Shown piece after piece: positions 48,941 to 56,718 of a stretch of 64,000 nucleotides of DNA. The DNA comes from Micromonospora arida. GTDB taxonomy: Bacteria > Actinomycetota > Actinomycetes > Mycobacteriales > Micromonosporaceae. The stretch lies in NCBI RefSeq assembly GCF_003857035.1, contig NZ_QGSY01000282.1, forward strand, positions 1-64,000, in the 5' to 3' direction. The position numbers and the translations under genes were made by a program. The number at the start of each line of letters is the position of its first letter. The first letter of the stretch is position 1. The notes below the pieces were generated by a model, which saw nothing but the letters and a program-made list of their open reading frames with translations, did no database searches and was not told where the DNA came from.

Positions 48941-50416
48941 TCAGACGGCCGTGCGGGACCACTGCTGGTTGGTGCCGGAGTTGCACGAATACTGCTTGAG
49001 GACCACTCCGTCCGCGGTCGCCGCGGCCGGCACGTCCACGCACTTGTTGCTGTGTCGTGCCCGGAGCTGGAAGTAACCGCCGTTGGCGACCATCTGGAAC
49101 TGCTGGTTGGTGCCGGTGCCGCAGGTGTACTGGACGAGCTCGGCGCCGTCGGCGGTCGATGCGCTCACCACGTCGAGGCACTTCCCGCTGTGCCGGCTGA
49201 CGATGCGCCAGTAGCCACTGCCGGCGTCCTGGAACTGCCACTGCTGCCAGGCACCACCGCCGTACGTGTACTGCCCCACGCGCGCGCCGTTGTCGGTGTT
49301 GGGCTGCTGGACGTCCATGGCCTTGCCGCTGTGCCGCACGTCGATCCGGTAGAACGTCCCCGTCGATGGCGGGGGTGTCGTCGGGCCGTCGCCGACGGTG
49401 TCACCCCACGCGTACCGGATCCGGTCCGCGCCGGAGGTGTTGCGGACGGTGAGATTGAGGTTGGTGCCGCTGCCGCTGAGGGCGAACATCGAGTACCAGT
49501 CGTAGCCGATGGTGCCCGTCTTGCCGCCGAGGGCGGGCCAGTAGGTGCCGCCCATCTGGTTGTCCCGCATGACCTGGGCCATGGCCCGGATGTAGCGCAC
49601 GAAGTTGTCGGTGCTGCCCGCGTCGGCGTAGTTGCGACCGTCGTTCATCGGTGCGCCGAACTCGGTGGCGACCGCGCGGGAGGCGCAGTTGCCGAGGCGG
49701 GCCTGGATGTGGCTGCGGAAGGCGTCGTAGGTCATCGCGCCGTAGAAGAAGGCGTAGTAGTGGAAGGAAAGCAGCGTCGAGTTGAAGCGGCTGTCGTTGC
49801 AGATGTCGCGCAGGTCCTGGCTGAAGCCGGTACCGCCGATCAGCACCCGGCCGGGCACCGCCGAGTAGTGGTAGCTGAGCCAGTTCGCCGCGACGTTGCG
49901 CCACTCCGCCGAGCTGTAGCCGTGCGGCTCGTTCATCGGCTCGAAGTAGACGTTGGTGTTCGTGCCGTACGTGTTGGTCACGGTGGACCACATCGCGTTC
50001 CACGCGGCGAGGTTCGTGATCCTGCCGCCGGACGCGGCGCCGTCCTCCCAGTAGGCGAGGATGACCTTGAAGCCGCGGGCGGTGGCCGCGTCGATGGCGC
50101 CTCGGTACGCCTCCCACCAGGCCGTCCCCACAGTGTGGGTGTTGATGGGCAGCCGGATGGTGTTGACCCCCATGGTGGAGGCCATGTCGTCGTAGAGGGC
50201 ATTGGCCTTGGCCCGCACCGTCGCGTTGCTGTCGGACATGCTGAGGCCCTGCACGACGAGCGGGCTGGTCTTGAAGTTGTCACCCAACATGGCCCAGTTC
50301 ATGCCGCGGAACTGGTTGGTGGCGGCAGTGGCCGGCGACGACGCGACGGCGACGACGCCAACCATCGCCGTCAACGCGGCCACCAGGGCGCAGAGCACCC
50401 GTCGATGTGGTGCCAC
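48941..50416 (-). CDS. Secreted GH5-type glycosidase with ricin-B lectin domain
   Basis: 491 residues from a GTG with AAGGAG before it. Signal peptide VLCALVAALTAMVGVVAVASSPATAA. The catalytic domain opens FRGMNWAMLGDNF; the acid/base Glu is in VYFEPMNEPHGY near residue 164 and the nucleophile Glu in VATEFGAPMNDG near 255, in the usual GH5 arrangement. After a TTPPPSTG linker a ricin-type beta-trefoil with three repeats (HSGKAMDVQQ, HSGKCLDVVS and HSNKCVDVPA, each with a Q-x-W turn) covers residues ~360-491. It probably cleaves a beta-1,4-linked plant polysaccharide. It follows the GH43 gene by 29 bp and is likely in the same operon. Confidence 0.88.
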   Translation of the reverse strand: MAPHRRVLCALVAALTAMVGVVAVASSPATAATNQFRGMNWAMLGDNFKTSPLVVQGLSMSDSNATVRAKANALYDDMASTMGVNTIRLPINTHTVGTAWWEAYRGAIDAATARGFKVILAYWEDGAASGGRITNLAAWNAMWSTVTNTYGTNTNVYFEPMNEPHGYSSAEWRNVAANWLSYHYSAVPGRVLIGGTGFSQDLRDICNDSRFNSTLLSFHYYAFFYGAMTYDAFRSHIQARLGNCASRAVATEFGAPMNDGRNYADAGSTDNFVRYIRAMAQVMRDNQMGGTYWPALGGKTGTIGYDWYSMFALSGSGTNLNLTVRNTSGADRIRYAWGDTVGDGPTTPPPSTGTFYRIDVRHSGKAMDVQQPNTDNGARVGQYTYGGGAWQQWQFQDAGSGYWRIVSRHSGKCLDVVSASTADGAELVQYTCGTGTNQQFQMVANGGYFQLRARHSNKCVDVPAAATADGVVLKQYSCNSGTNQQWSRTAV

Positions 50417-50445
50417 AGTCGGAACTCCTTGGAGAGGGACCAGGT

Positions 50446-51885
50446 TCAGCTGGTCACGCGGAAGGTGGCGTCGGCACGGCTCTGCGCGTCGGACACCGGG
50501 TCGAGCCGGAGCAGGTAGCTGTAGTGCCGGAGGTAGCGGTCCGGATGGCTGTAGGACTGGAACGACGTCCACGATGAGTTGGCGAGGCCGGCGACCTGTC
50601 GGAAGGTGGCGTCGGCGGCGAAGGTGGCGGTGCCGTCGTTGGCTTCCAGCCGGAAGTCGTATCCGTAGTGGCGCAGGTAGTGGCCCGGGTAGTTGACCGA
50701 CTGGATGGAGACGGTGCCGGAGCCGACCAGGCCGGGCACCAGCCGCCACTGGCCGTCCTGGGCAGGGCTGACGTTCGGGTCGATGCGGACGTCGTAGTCG
50801 TAGTGCCGCACGTACCGGTCCTGGAAGTTGTACGACTGGATCCGGTTGACCGCGGTGGCGGGCCAGCGGGCGAGCACCCGGTTCTGTTCGGCCGCGGTCA
50901 GGTTGAGGATCGTTCCGTGCCGTTTCTTGGTGCCGCCCATCGCGTACGAGCCGGACGCCGGCAGTCGGTAGCTGCCCGGGTTCGACGGATCGGTGGTCAG
51001 GACCGGCAGGTAGCCGCGCCCGCTGGAGTACTGGTCGAGGTAGAGGACCCACTCGTTGCGGGTGTTCGTCTTCATCCACATCGGGCCTTCGACCTGCGCG
51101 CCGGTCAGCCCGATGCCGGAGAGGTTTCCGAGGCTGGTCCAGGTGCCGAGGATGGAGTTGCTGCCTTCGATCGCGATCTGGCCGTCCCGGGAGGCCCGGA
51201 CGTAGCGGTAGGCGCCGACTCCGGCCGGCACCTCGACGATCTGGGTGTCGATGATCTCCTGGTTACCGGGTCGGTTGATGTAGGCCTGCGGTGTGGTGAT
51301 GCTGCGGAAGTTCGCCGTCCGTGCGGAGTAGATGCGGTGCTTGGTCGCACCGTTGAGCGGGACGTTCGTCGCCCAGTAGAGGACGTAGTCGCCGGTGGCC
51401 GGGTTCCAGATCGCCTCCGGAGCCCAGGCGTTGCGCCCGTCTGGAATTGCGCCGGCGACGTTCAGCAGCCACGGCGCCGACCAGTTGACCAGGTCGGTGG
51501 ACTCCCACACGACGAGGTTGCGGCTGCCGTTGTTGATCGCGGTCGACCAGTCCTGGCCGCAGCCGATGCACAGGTCGGTGGCGATGATCCAGTACCGGTC
51601 GCCGGCCGGCGAGCGCACCAGGGCGGGGTCGCGGACGCCGCGGGTGCCGACGGTGGACCGCAGCACGAGCCCACCGTTGTTGAGGTCGGTCCAGCGTAGG
51701 CCGTCGGTGCTGTGGGCGAAGTAGATCTGCTGGTCGGTCGACGACTCGCCGGTGAAGTGCGCCATCAGGTAGCCGACGGTCGGGTCCAGCGCGGCCGCCT
51801 CCTTCGGTGTCGCCGCCGACCAGGTGGTGAACAGCAGACAAGCGGCGACCATGACCGCGCAGAGCCGGGCGAGGACTCTCGACAT
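50446..51885 (-). CDS. Secreted GH43-type glycosidase with AbfB domain
   Basis: 479 residues. Signal peptide MSRVLARLCAVMVAACLLF, cleaved near AAALDP. The five-bladed propeller is recognised from VGYLMAHFTGESSTDQQIYFAHSTDGLRWTDLN, RGVRDPALVRSPAGDRYWIIATD, NAWAPEAIWNPATGDYVLYWAT and GAQVEGPMWMKTNTRNEWVLYLDQ. From about residue 345 an AbfB/CBM42-like trefoil follows (YVRHYDYDVRIDPN, NYPGHYLRHYGYDFRLEAND, HPDRYLRHYSYLLRLDP). Likely substrates are arabinan or arabinoxylan. Its promoter region includes the LacI-type operator at 52162-52175. Confidence 0.88.
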   Translation of the reverse strand: MSRVLARLCAVMVAACLLFTTWSAATPKEAAALDPTVGYLMAHFTGESSTDQQIYFAHSTDGLRWTDLNNGGLVLRSTVGTRGVRDPALVRSPAGDRYWIIATDLCIGCGQDWSTAINNGSRNLVVWESTDLVNWSAPWLLNVAGAIPDGRNAWAPEAIWNPATGDYVLYWATNVPLNGATKHRIYSARTANFRSITTPQAYINRPGNQEIIDTQIVEVPAGVGAYRYVRASRDGQIAIEGSNSILGTWTSLGNLSGIGLTGAQVEGPMWMKTNTRNEWVLYLDQYSSGRGYLPVLTTDPSNPGSYRLPASGSYAMGGTKKRHGTILNLTAAEQNRVLARWPATAVNRIQSYNFQDRYVRHYDYDVRIDPNVSPAQDGQWRLVPGLVGSGTVSIQSVNYPGHYLRHYGYDFRLEANDGTATFAADATFRQVAGLANSSWTSFQSYSHPDRYLRHYSYLLRLDPVSDAQSRADATFRVTS

Positions 51886-51921
51886 GTGTCTCTCTCCTTC
51901 GCGCAGGGGCTTACCAGTCAG

Positions 51922-52108
51922 CTAGAGCGTTGGTACGACGGGCCGGATGGTGCCGTCGGTGCTGAACTCCATCCGGTCGATGGCGGTCTCGCGGTTGGTG
52001 CCGTTGCCGATCGGCACGGCGAAGCGGTGGTAGGCGATGCGGGTCGGCGACCACCACGACAGCCACGGCGGCCACGGCGGAGAGCACGAGGAGGGCACGT
52101 AGACGCAT
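51922..52108 (-). pseudogene. Remnant of a GH43 gene: signal peptide joined out of frame to the C-terminus
   Basis: From the ATG at 52108 the first frame gives a clean signal peptide (MRLRALLVLSAVAAVAVVVVA). A few codons later homology switches to another frame, TRIAYHRFAVPIGNGTNRE then MEFSTDGTIRPVVPTL, ending at TAG (51922). This is the typical C-terminal end of GH43 arabinanases/xylosidases. The whole catalytic middle is missing, consistent with an internal deletion that also changed frame. It sits between the operator at 52162 and the intact GH43 gene, so the old promoter probably drives the genes downstream. Confidence 0.7.
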
Positions 52109-52161
52109 CGTCGATGCTCCCGACAGAACCACCATCCCGGCCCCTCTCGCAAGATCATCTA

Positions 52162-52175
52162 TGTTAGCGTTAACA
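52162..52175. promoter_or_regulatory. LacI-type operator of the second glycosidase locus
   Basis: TGTTAGCGTTAACA fits TGTTRRCGYYAACA exactly, the same palindrome class as at 12993-13006 before the other GH43-AbfB gene. It is 54 bp upstream of the GH43 remnant and about 280 bp upstream of the intact GH43 gene. Confidence 0.6.
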
Positions 52176-52332
52176 AGAGCAGGCGGCGTCCGGTCTCAGG
52201 CCTGGGCGGCCCTGGCAACCGGGTGGAGTGTTCGCAGCGGGGCCTCTGGCGCTTCACACGACCACAGACGCAATGTGTTCGGCTCGTTAAGTTCGCGTTG
52301 CGGACAAGTGTTAGCGATCGCATCTACGAGTG

Positions 52333-52872
52333 TCAAGGGATCGACCGTGGCCGCTCCCCTGCGACCTGAATCCATCGATGGACGACGGCGAAGTCCGCCT
52401 CGGTCAGGCCCGTGTACGGGTCAACGCGATACAGCAGCGCCCGTGCCGGGTGGTGAGCCCTCACCCATCGGCGGTCGGCGTCGGTGATTTCGTCGTCAAG
52501 CCAGACGAAGGGGCCTCCTGCTGCCCACTGGGTCAGGAACGCGGTCTTCCAGTGCAGGCCACGCCCCGTCTCCTCGTCGTCGTCGGGCCAATCGACGACG
52601 GGCAGGTTCGGAAGCCCGAGCCGGGGGGAGACGACCTCGTTCGCCTCCGCCATCCACGTCGTTGCCCAGACCAACCGGCAGCCCAGGGCGAGCAGCCGAC
52701 GACCGTCATCCGGGTTGAGACGATCAAGGAGGGGATTGCCGGTGTCTTCCGACTGCCGCTTGGCGGTACCGCCCGACGAACGTCTCCGGCCAACCGGTCG
52801 GGCCTTGAACGGGATCAGTGGTCCGTCCACGTCGAGGAAGATGACCGGACGTCGGTCGACGCCGGGAGTCAC
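52333..52872 (-). CDS. HAD-like hydrolase-domain protein
   Basis: 179 residues from a GTG that overlaps the stop of the NADAR gene (GTGA). HAD motif I is RPVIFLDVDGPLIPF (nucleophile DxD), motif II lies in LVWATTWMAE (T) and the acidic motif IV in FVWLDDEITDADRRW. This is the short HAD-domain type common in actinobacteria, of unknown substrate. Translational coupling with NADAR suggests that the two work on the same nucleotide or ADP-ribose-related substrate. Confidence 0.85.
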   Translation of the reverse strand: MTPGVDRRPVIFLDVDGPLIPFKARPVGRRRSSGGTAKRQSEDTGNPLLDRLNPDDGRRLLALGCRLVWATTWMAEANEVVSPRLGLPNLPVVDWPDDDEETGRGLHWKTAFLTQWAAGGPFVWLDDEITDADRRWVRAHHPARALLYRVDPYTGLTEADFAVVHRWIQVAGERPRSIP

Positions 52873-53453
52873 GCCGGAACCGTCCCCTGCCGACCTTGAT
52901 CGTCGAGCACCTCACGCACCTGCATGAGCGCGAAGCCGAGCAGGTTGAGCCCTCGCCAACAGCCGGGGTCACCCGCAGCAGGATCGTCGCGGTTCAGGCC
53001 GATGCCCCAGATCCGGTCGACCGGGCTGGCCTCCACCAGGACTCGCTGCCGGGTGGCAAGCAGAAACGCCCGGAGCGCGGGATGCTGATCGAATTTCGCG
53101 AGGTTGCCGGCCACCACGATCGCAAAGCGGTGTTCACTCCAGGTCTGCTGATCGAAACCCGCGACGCGTCCCCCCAGCACCTTCGCGGCGTGGGGATGCG
53201 GCGCGGCGAGGATCTGTTCCGCCATCGCGCGGTCGCCGAAAAGGGTGGCCTTGCGCCACATCATGTAGTGCTCCGCAGTGGCGAACCGCATGTCGTCGGC
53301 GGTGAACGGCGCCGGCCACCACTGGCTCAGGCAGCCTGCACCGACACCCCCGTCACGTTCGGGCTGGTGCCCCCAGAAGAACAGAATTTTGACCTGATGA
53401 CCCTGCGCCTGCGCAGCGGCCAGATCCGCGACGCTACGAACCGATGCCAGCAT
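52869..53453 (-). CDS. NADAR-family protein
   Basis: 194 residues from the ATG at 53453 (MLASVRSVADLAAAQAQGHQVKILFFWGHQPERDGGVGAGCLSQWWPAPFTADD). The family hallmarks FATAEHYMMWRKATLFGD, KVLGGRVAGFDQQTWSEHRFAIVVAGNLAKFDQHPALRAFLLATRQRVLVEASPVDRIWGIGL are all present. NADAR proteins include N-glycosidases acting on riboflavin-pathway intermediates and enzymes that remove ADP-ribose from guanine. Role here is open. It is the first gene of a two-gene unit with the HAD protein. Confidence 0.9.
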   Translation of the reverse strand: MLASVRSVADLAAAQAQGHQVKILFFWGHQPERDGGVGAGCLSQWWPAPFTADDMRFATAEHYMMWRKATLFGDRAMAEQILAAPHPHAAKVLGGRVAGFDQQTWSEHRFAIVVAGNLAKFDQHPALRAFLLATRQRVLVEASPVDRIWGIGLNRDDPAAGDPGCWRGLNLLGFALMQVREVLDDQGRQGTVPA

Positions 53454-53613
53454 GATGGCGAGTGTGCGGCACCGGCGCTCCGCGTACCCCCGTATTTTCG
53501 ACCGCGACCACGTGCTCGCGGCCGCCGCGACGCCGGGCATGCCCACAGCGCTGTGACATATTGCCCACGTCCGGCGGCCATCGAACCCGACGGCCGATAC
53601 CTACAGTCGGACC

Positions 53614-54147
53614 ATGACCATCGACGACGGCGTGCGGGTCTGGCTCCGCCGGCAGGGAGCTGAGCAGATCGCCCATCCCGGAGGCAACCTGTACGTCCAC
53701 CTCTGTCGAGTCAGCGAACGACTCGCCGTGCTCGGCTGCGCCCATGACGTGCAAGCAGCGGGCCTCACCCACGCCGTCTACGGGACCGACGGGTTCGACG
53801 TCACCCTGGTTGATCGGGCCGATCGTGCGGTGCTACGGGATCTCGTTGGCGCCGACGCCGAGGAGCTCGTCTATCTGTACGGCGCCTGCGACCGTGGACG
53901 CAGCTGGCAGGAGCTGGCGAGGACCGGCGAGGTGTTCGACCGCTTCACACGTCAGGTGCGGACGCCCGGTGAGACTCAACTTCGGTCGCTCGTGGACCTG
54001 AGCATCGTCAACGAGCTGGACGTCATCGAGCACGATCCTGCGGTGGCGGACCGGCACGGGGTCTACTTCCGGGAGCTGTTCGCGTCGTGGGCCCCGATCG
54101 CCTCGGAGCAGGTCATCAGCGATGCGCAGCGGGTCCTGCGGCAGTGA
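53614..54147 (+). CDS. DUF6817-type protein
   Basis: 177 residues (MTIDDGVRVWLRRQGAEQIAHPGGNLYVHLCRVSERLAVLG). The pattern HPGGNLYVHLCRV followed by CAHDVQAAGLTHAVYGTDGF and YLYGACDRGRSW is that of the DUF6817 family (HD-like His/Asp positions: HLxRV, AGLxHAxYGT). These may be phosphohydrolases, but activity is not established. A -10 TACAGT at about 53600-53605 places the start of the message at the ATG, so it is probably leaderless. Confidence 0.75.
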   Translation: MTIDDGVRVWLRRQGAEQIAHPGGNLYVHLCRVSERLAVLGCAHDVQAAGLTHAVYGTDGFDVTLVDRADRAVLRDLVGADAEELVYLYGACDRGRSWQELARTGEVFDRFTRQVRTPGETQLRSLVDLSIVNELDVIEHDPAVADRHGVYFRELFASWAPIASEQVISDAQRVLRQ

Positions 54148-54262
54148 CGTGGTCGGCCACCGCCACCTGGAATCCCGCAGCACGGGCCGCCTCAGCCTCG
54201 GCCACGAAGTGCTCGTCCGGGCGGCGTGGACGCAGCGGGTTCGCGGGAACGATCAGGATCAC
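54116..54262 (-). pseudogene. N-terminal fragment of an ATP-grasp-like protein
   Basis: From the GTG at 54262 the frame reads ILIVPANPLRPRRPDEHF, then a helix AEAEAARAAGFQVAVADH, resembling the first strand-helix-strand of actinobacterial ATP-grasp proteins, then runs out in AAGPAAHR and a stop. The rest of such a protein (about 250 residues) is missing and the end overlaps the DUF6817 gene on the other strand. Confidence 0.4.
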
Positions 54263-54323
54263 CCCCCGTATCCTGCCCCGGAAACCGGTTGCCCGTCGCC
54301 GGGGTCGCGCCAAAGATCAGTCG

Positions 54324-55010
54324 ATGCCCAGTGACCAGGCAACCCCCGACTTCTCAATCAAACCCACCCTCACTGGTGAGCGGGTGATCCTGCGTCCCTT
54401 CGTCGACGACGACCTGGACACCTTCCGGGCGGCGGTGGCAGACCCCGAGGTGGCCAGGCTGACCGGCAGCCCGGCCGACGACGTACCCGACGAGGAACGG
54501 TTGCGTTCCTGGTACGGCAGCCGCAACGCGCAGACCGACCGACTCGACCTGGCCGTCGTGGACCGCGCCACCGGGGCCTGCGTCGGCGAGGTCGTCCTCA
54601 ACGACTGGGACCCCGCCAACCGGAACTGCAACTTCCGCACCCTGCTCACCGCCGCCGGCCGCGACCGCGGCCTGGGCACCGAGGCGGTACGCCTGATCGT
54701 CGGCCACGGTTTCGAGAGGCTCGGCCTGCATCGCATCTCGCTGGAGGTGTTCGCCTTCAACCCCCGGGCCCGGCGGGTGTACGAGAAGGTCGGCTTCGTT
54801 GCCGAGGGTGTGCTGCGGCAGGTCCTGAGCGACGGCGACGACTGGGTTGACGCCACGGTGATGTCGATCCTCGCGCCCGAGTGGGCGGAGCACCGGGGAC
54901 GCCCGAGCGCCGATGATGGGCGGCAGCCCCCACACGCTCGATGCGAACCCGCCGCCACCCCCCTATCTTGCGACGTCGCGGAACGGCTGCCCGTCCTCGA
55001 TGGTCGGTAA
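54324..55010 (+). CDS. GNAT-family N-acetyltransferase (RimJ/RimL type)
   Basis: 228 residues from the ATG at 54324. N-terminal LTGERVILRPFVDDDLDTFRAAVADPEVARLTGSP and the acetyl-CoA site GRDRGLGTEAVRLIVGHGFERLGLHRISLEVFAFNPRARRVYEKVGFVAEG are typical of GNATs that modify ribosomal proteins or drugs. The last ~30 residues after APEWAEHRG are Arg/Pro-rich and overlap the convergent gene at 54963, so the natural end may be unusual. The substrate is unknown. Confidence 0.87.
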   Translation: MPSDQATPDFSIKPTLTGERVILRPFVDDDLDTFRAAVADPEVARLTGSPADDVPDEERLRSWYGSRNAQTDRLDLAVVDRATGACVGEVVLNDWDPANRNCNFRTLLTAAGRDRGLGTEAVRLIVGHGFERLGLHRISLEVFAFNPRARRVYEKVGFVAEGVLRQVLSDGDDWVDATVMSILAPEWAEHRGRPSADDGRQPPHARCEPAATPLSCDVAERLPVLDGR

Positions 55011-55367
55011 GGCTGCGCTTCTCGCGATCCAGCGGTCGACGTAGGTCTTCAACCCGTCGGCGTTACGCGCCGTGGTCATCCAGTCCCAGGCAGCGTCGCG
55101 GATCTCACGTTGGGCGATCATCTCAGTACCGTCGCCGTAGTCGAACGGGAAGCCGTCGACGATGTCCGACAGGTCCCCGAATAGTGGGTAGAGCTTGCCA
55201 ACACTCCCCTCGCTGACCTCGCTGACCTCGGCGTTCAGCTCGGTCAGCGCCCCCATCAGCTCCCCGATCACCAGCACCGAATCCTCTGCGCCCTTCAGCA
55301 CGCGGTACATGTACTCATCGACGAGTTCGATCACAGCAGGCAGCGAAGCCGGTACGGTGTCGGTCAC
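54963..55367 (-). CDS. Hypothetical helical protein
   Basis: 134 residues from a GTG start (TDTVPASLPAVIELVDEYMYRVLKGAEDSVLVIGELMGALTELNAEVSEVSEGSV). Mostly acidic helices with no signal or membrane segment; ends TYVDRWIARSAALPTIEDGQPFRDVAR. The -10-like GACAAT immediately upstream suggests a leaderless message. I do not recognise the family. The 3' end overlaps the convergent GNAT gene by 48 bp. Codon bias supports a real gene. Confidence 0.65.
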   Translation of the reverse strand: MTDTVPASLPAVIELVDEYMYRVLKGAEDSVLVIGELMGALTELNAEVSEVSEGSVGKLYPLFGDLSDIVDGFPFDYGDGTEMIAQREIRDAAWDWMTTARNADGLKTYVDRWIARSAALPTIEDGQPFRDVAR

Positions 55368-55481
55368 GCTCGCATTGTCGTCGGCGGTGCCACCCGCGTC
55401 GCATCTGCCCCGGCAGCACAGAACGCCTCAGCCGGGAGCGGGCGCAGGACTCGTACCCGGGCACCAGCGGCGGTGGTGGAG

Positions 55482-56108
55482 CTACGCGAAGGTGAGGCCG
55501 TCGGACCGGGCGCGTTTGAGCTCGGAGAAAGCCCGGCAGCCGGCGAGCAGGCGAGCGCCGTCGAAGACGCGGACGGCCTCCTCACCACGAGGGACCGAGG
55601 TCAGCACGGGGCCGAAGAAGGCCACGTCGTCGACGACGACCGTCGGGGTGCCGAGGTCCTCGCCCACCAGTTGCTGTGCGTGGGCGGTGCTCGCCCGCAT
55701 CTGCGGGTCGAGGTCGCTGCGGTGGGCGGCGTCGGCCAGGTCGGCAGGGAGGCCGGCCTCGGCCAGCGCCAGCGGGACGACGGTGTCGAAGTCCTTGTCG
55801 CCGGCGTCGTGGATCCGGCGGCCGAGCGCCGGGTACAGCCGTGCGAGGGCGGCGGAGCCGTGTTGCGCGGCGGCCGCCACACACACCCTGGCCGGACCCC
55901 ACGCCCGGTCGTTGAATTCGCGGTACCAGGGCTCCAGATCACGATGCTCGTTGATCACCGCGAGGCTCATCACCTCGAACCGCAGGGTGAGCGGCCGCAT
56001 CTTGGCGACCTCCATGAGCCAGCGGGAGGTGATCCAGGCGAACGGGCAGGACGGATCCACGTACGCCGTGACCACCGGAGCTGACGTTCGAGTCGAGTTG
56101 TCTTCCAT
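55482..56108 (-). CDS. DsbA-like mycothiol-dependent reductase (Rv2466c type)
   Basis: 208 residues from the ATG at 56108, which lies inside a MarR-type operator. Thioredoxin fold with insertion: VVTAYVDPSCPFAWITSRWLMEVA (active site CPFxW), MSLAVINEHRDLEPWYREF and the cis-Pro region LGTPTVVVDDVAFFGPVLTSVP. In mycobacteria the orthologous type reduces nitro-compounds with mycothiol and responds to oxidative stress. It is divergent from a MarR gene and both share two operators. Confidence 0.88.
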   Translation of the reverse strand: MEDNSTRTSAPVVTAYVDPSCPFAWITSRWLMEVAKMRPLTLRFEVMSLAVINEHRDLEPWYREFNDRAWGPARVCVAAAAQHGSAALARLYPALGRRIHDAGDKDFDTVVPLALAEAGLPADLADAAHRSDLDPQMRASTAHAQQLVGEDLGTPTVVVDDVAFFGPVLTSVPRGEEAVRVFDGARLLAGCRAFSELKRARSDGLTFA

Positions 56109-56117
56109 GGAAGACAA
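56098..56117. promoter_or_regulatory. MarR-type operator 1
   Basis: TTGTCTTCCATGGAAGACAA is a perfect 20-bp palindrome. It includes the start codon of the reductase gene, so binding would block its transcription start. It matches the second site at 56119-56138. Confidence 0.75.
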
Positions 56118-56118
56118 G

Positions 56119-56138
56119 TTAGCTTCCTCGGAAGGTAA
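56119..56138. promoter_or_regulatory. MarR-type operator 2
   Basis: TTAGCTTCCTCGGAAGGTAA repeats the CTTCC-N2-GGAAG core of operator 1, with centres 21 bp apart (two helical turns). It lies 9 bp before the start of the MarR gene. Confidence 0.7.
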
Positions 56139-56147
56139 CATGCAACA

Positions 56148-56675
56148 GTGGATGACGACCGGATCGCCGACATCGTTGGGCAGTGGGGTCGCGAGCGACC
56201 AGACCTCGACCCCACCCCGTTGCTGATCATCGGCCGCATCCAGCAGCTGGCCGCCGTACTCGATGTGGCCCTGCGGCCGCCGTTCGCCGCGGCGGACCTC
56301 GGCAACGGCGACTTCGACGTGCTCGCGGCGCTGCGACGCGAGGGCGAGCCCTACACGCTCACGGCGGGCCAGCTGAGCCAACGGATGCTCGTGACCACGG
56401 GAGCCGTGACCAAGCGGGTGGACCGGCTGATCGCCCGCGGCCTCGTGTCGCGCTCGGTCTCCGCAGCCGACGCGCGCGGCAGGGTGGTCGGGCTGACGTC
56501 GGCCGGCGTGGCGTTGACCGACCGGCTCATCGAGGAACATCTGGCCAACGAGGCGGCCATCCTTCGCGGCCTGACCGACAGCGACCGCAGAACCCTCGAG
56601 CGCCTACTGGCGGCGATGAATCGGACCCTGGCCTCCCGAGGTTTTGGCCCTGAGGGCGAGAGCCAGGCCCGATGA
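56148..56675 (+). CDS. MarR-family regulator
   Basis: 175 residues from a GTG at 56148 (DDDRIADIVGQWGRERPDLDPTPLLIIGRIQQLAAVLDVALRPPFAAADL). The winged helix is LTAGQLSQRMLVTTGAVTKRVDRLIARGLVSRSVSAADARGRVVGLTSAGVAL, with the wing arginines in DARGR. The dimerising helices flank it. It is likely an oxidant- or phenolic-responsive repressor of itself and the divergent mycothiol-dependent reductase. Confidence 0.92.
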   Translation: MDDDRIADIVGQWGRERPDLDPTPLLIIGRIQQLAAVLDVALRPPFAAADLGNGDFDVLAALRREGEPYTLTAGQLSQRMLVTTGAVTKRVDRLIARGLVSRSVSAADARGRVVGLTSAGVALTDRLIEEHLANEAAILRGLTDSDRRTLERLLAAMNRTLASRGFGPEGESQAR

Positions 56676-56718
56676 TCGCCTCGGTAGTGGTCGGCCAGCC
56701 ACGGATTATCATTCCGCC

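Noticed and set aside
48710-50518. 602-codon plus-strand frame
   Set aside because: Antisense to the GH5-ricin gene; composition is of a shadow frame.
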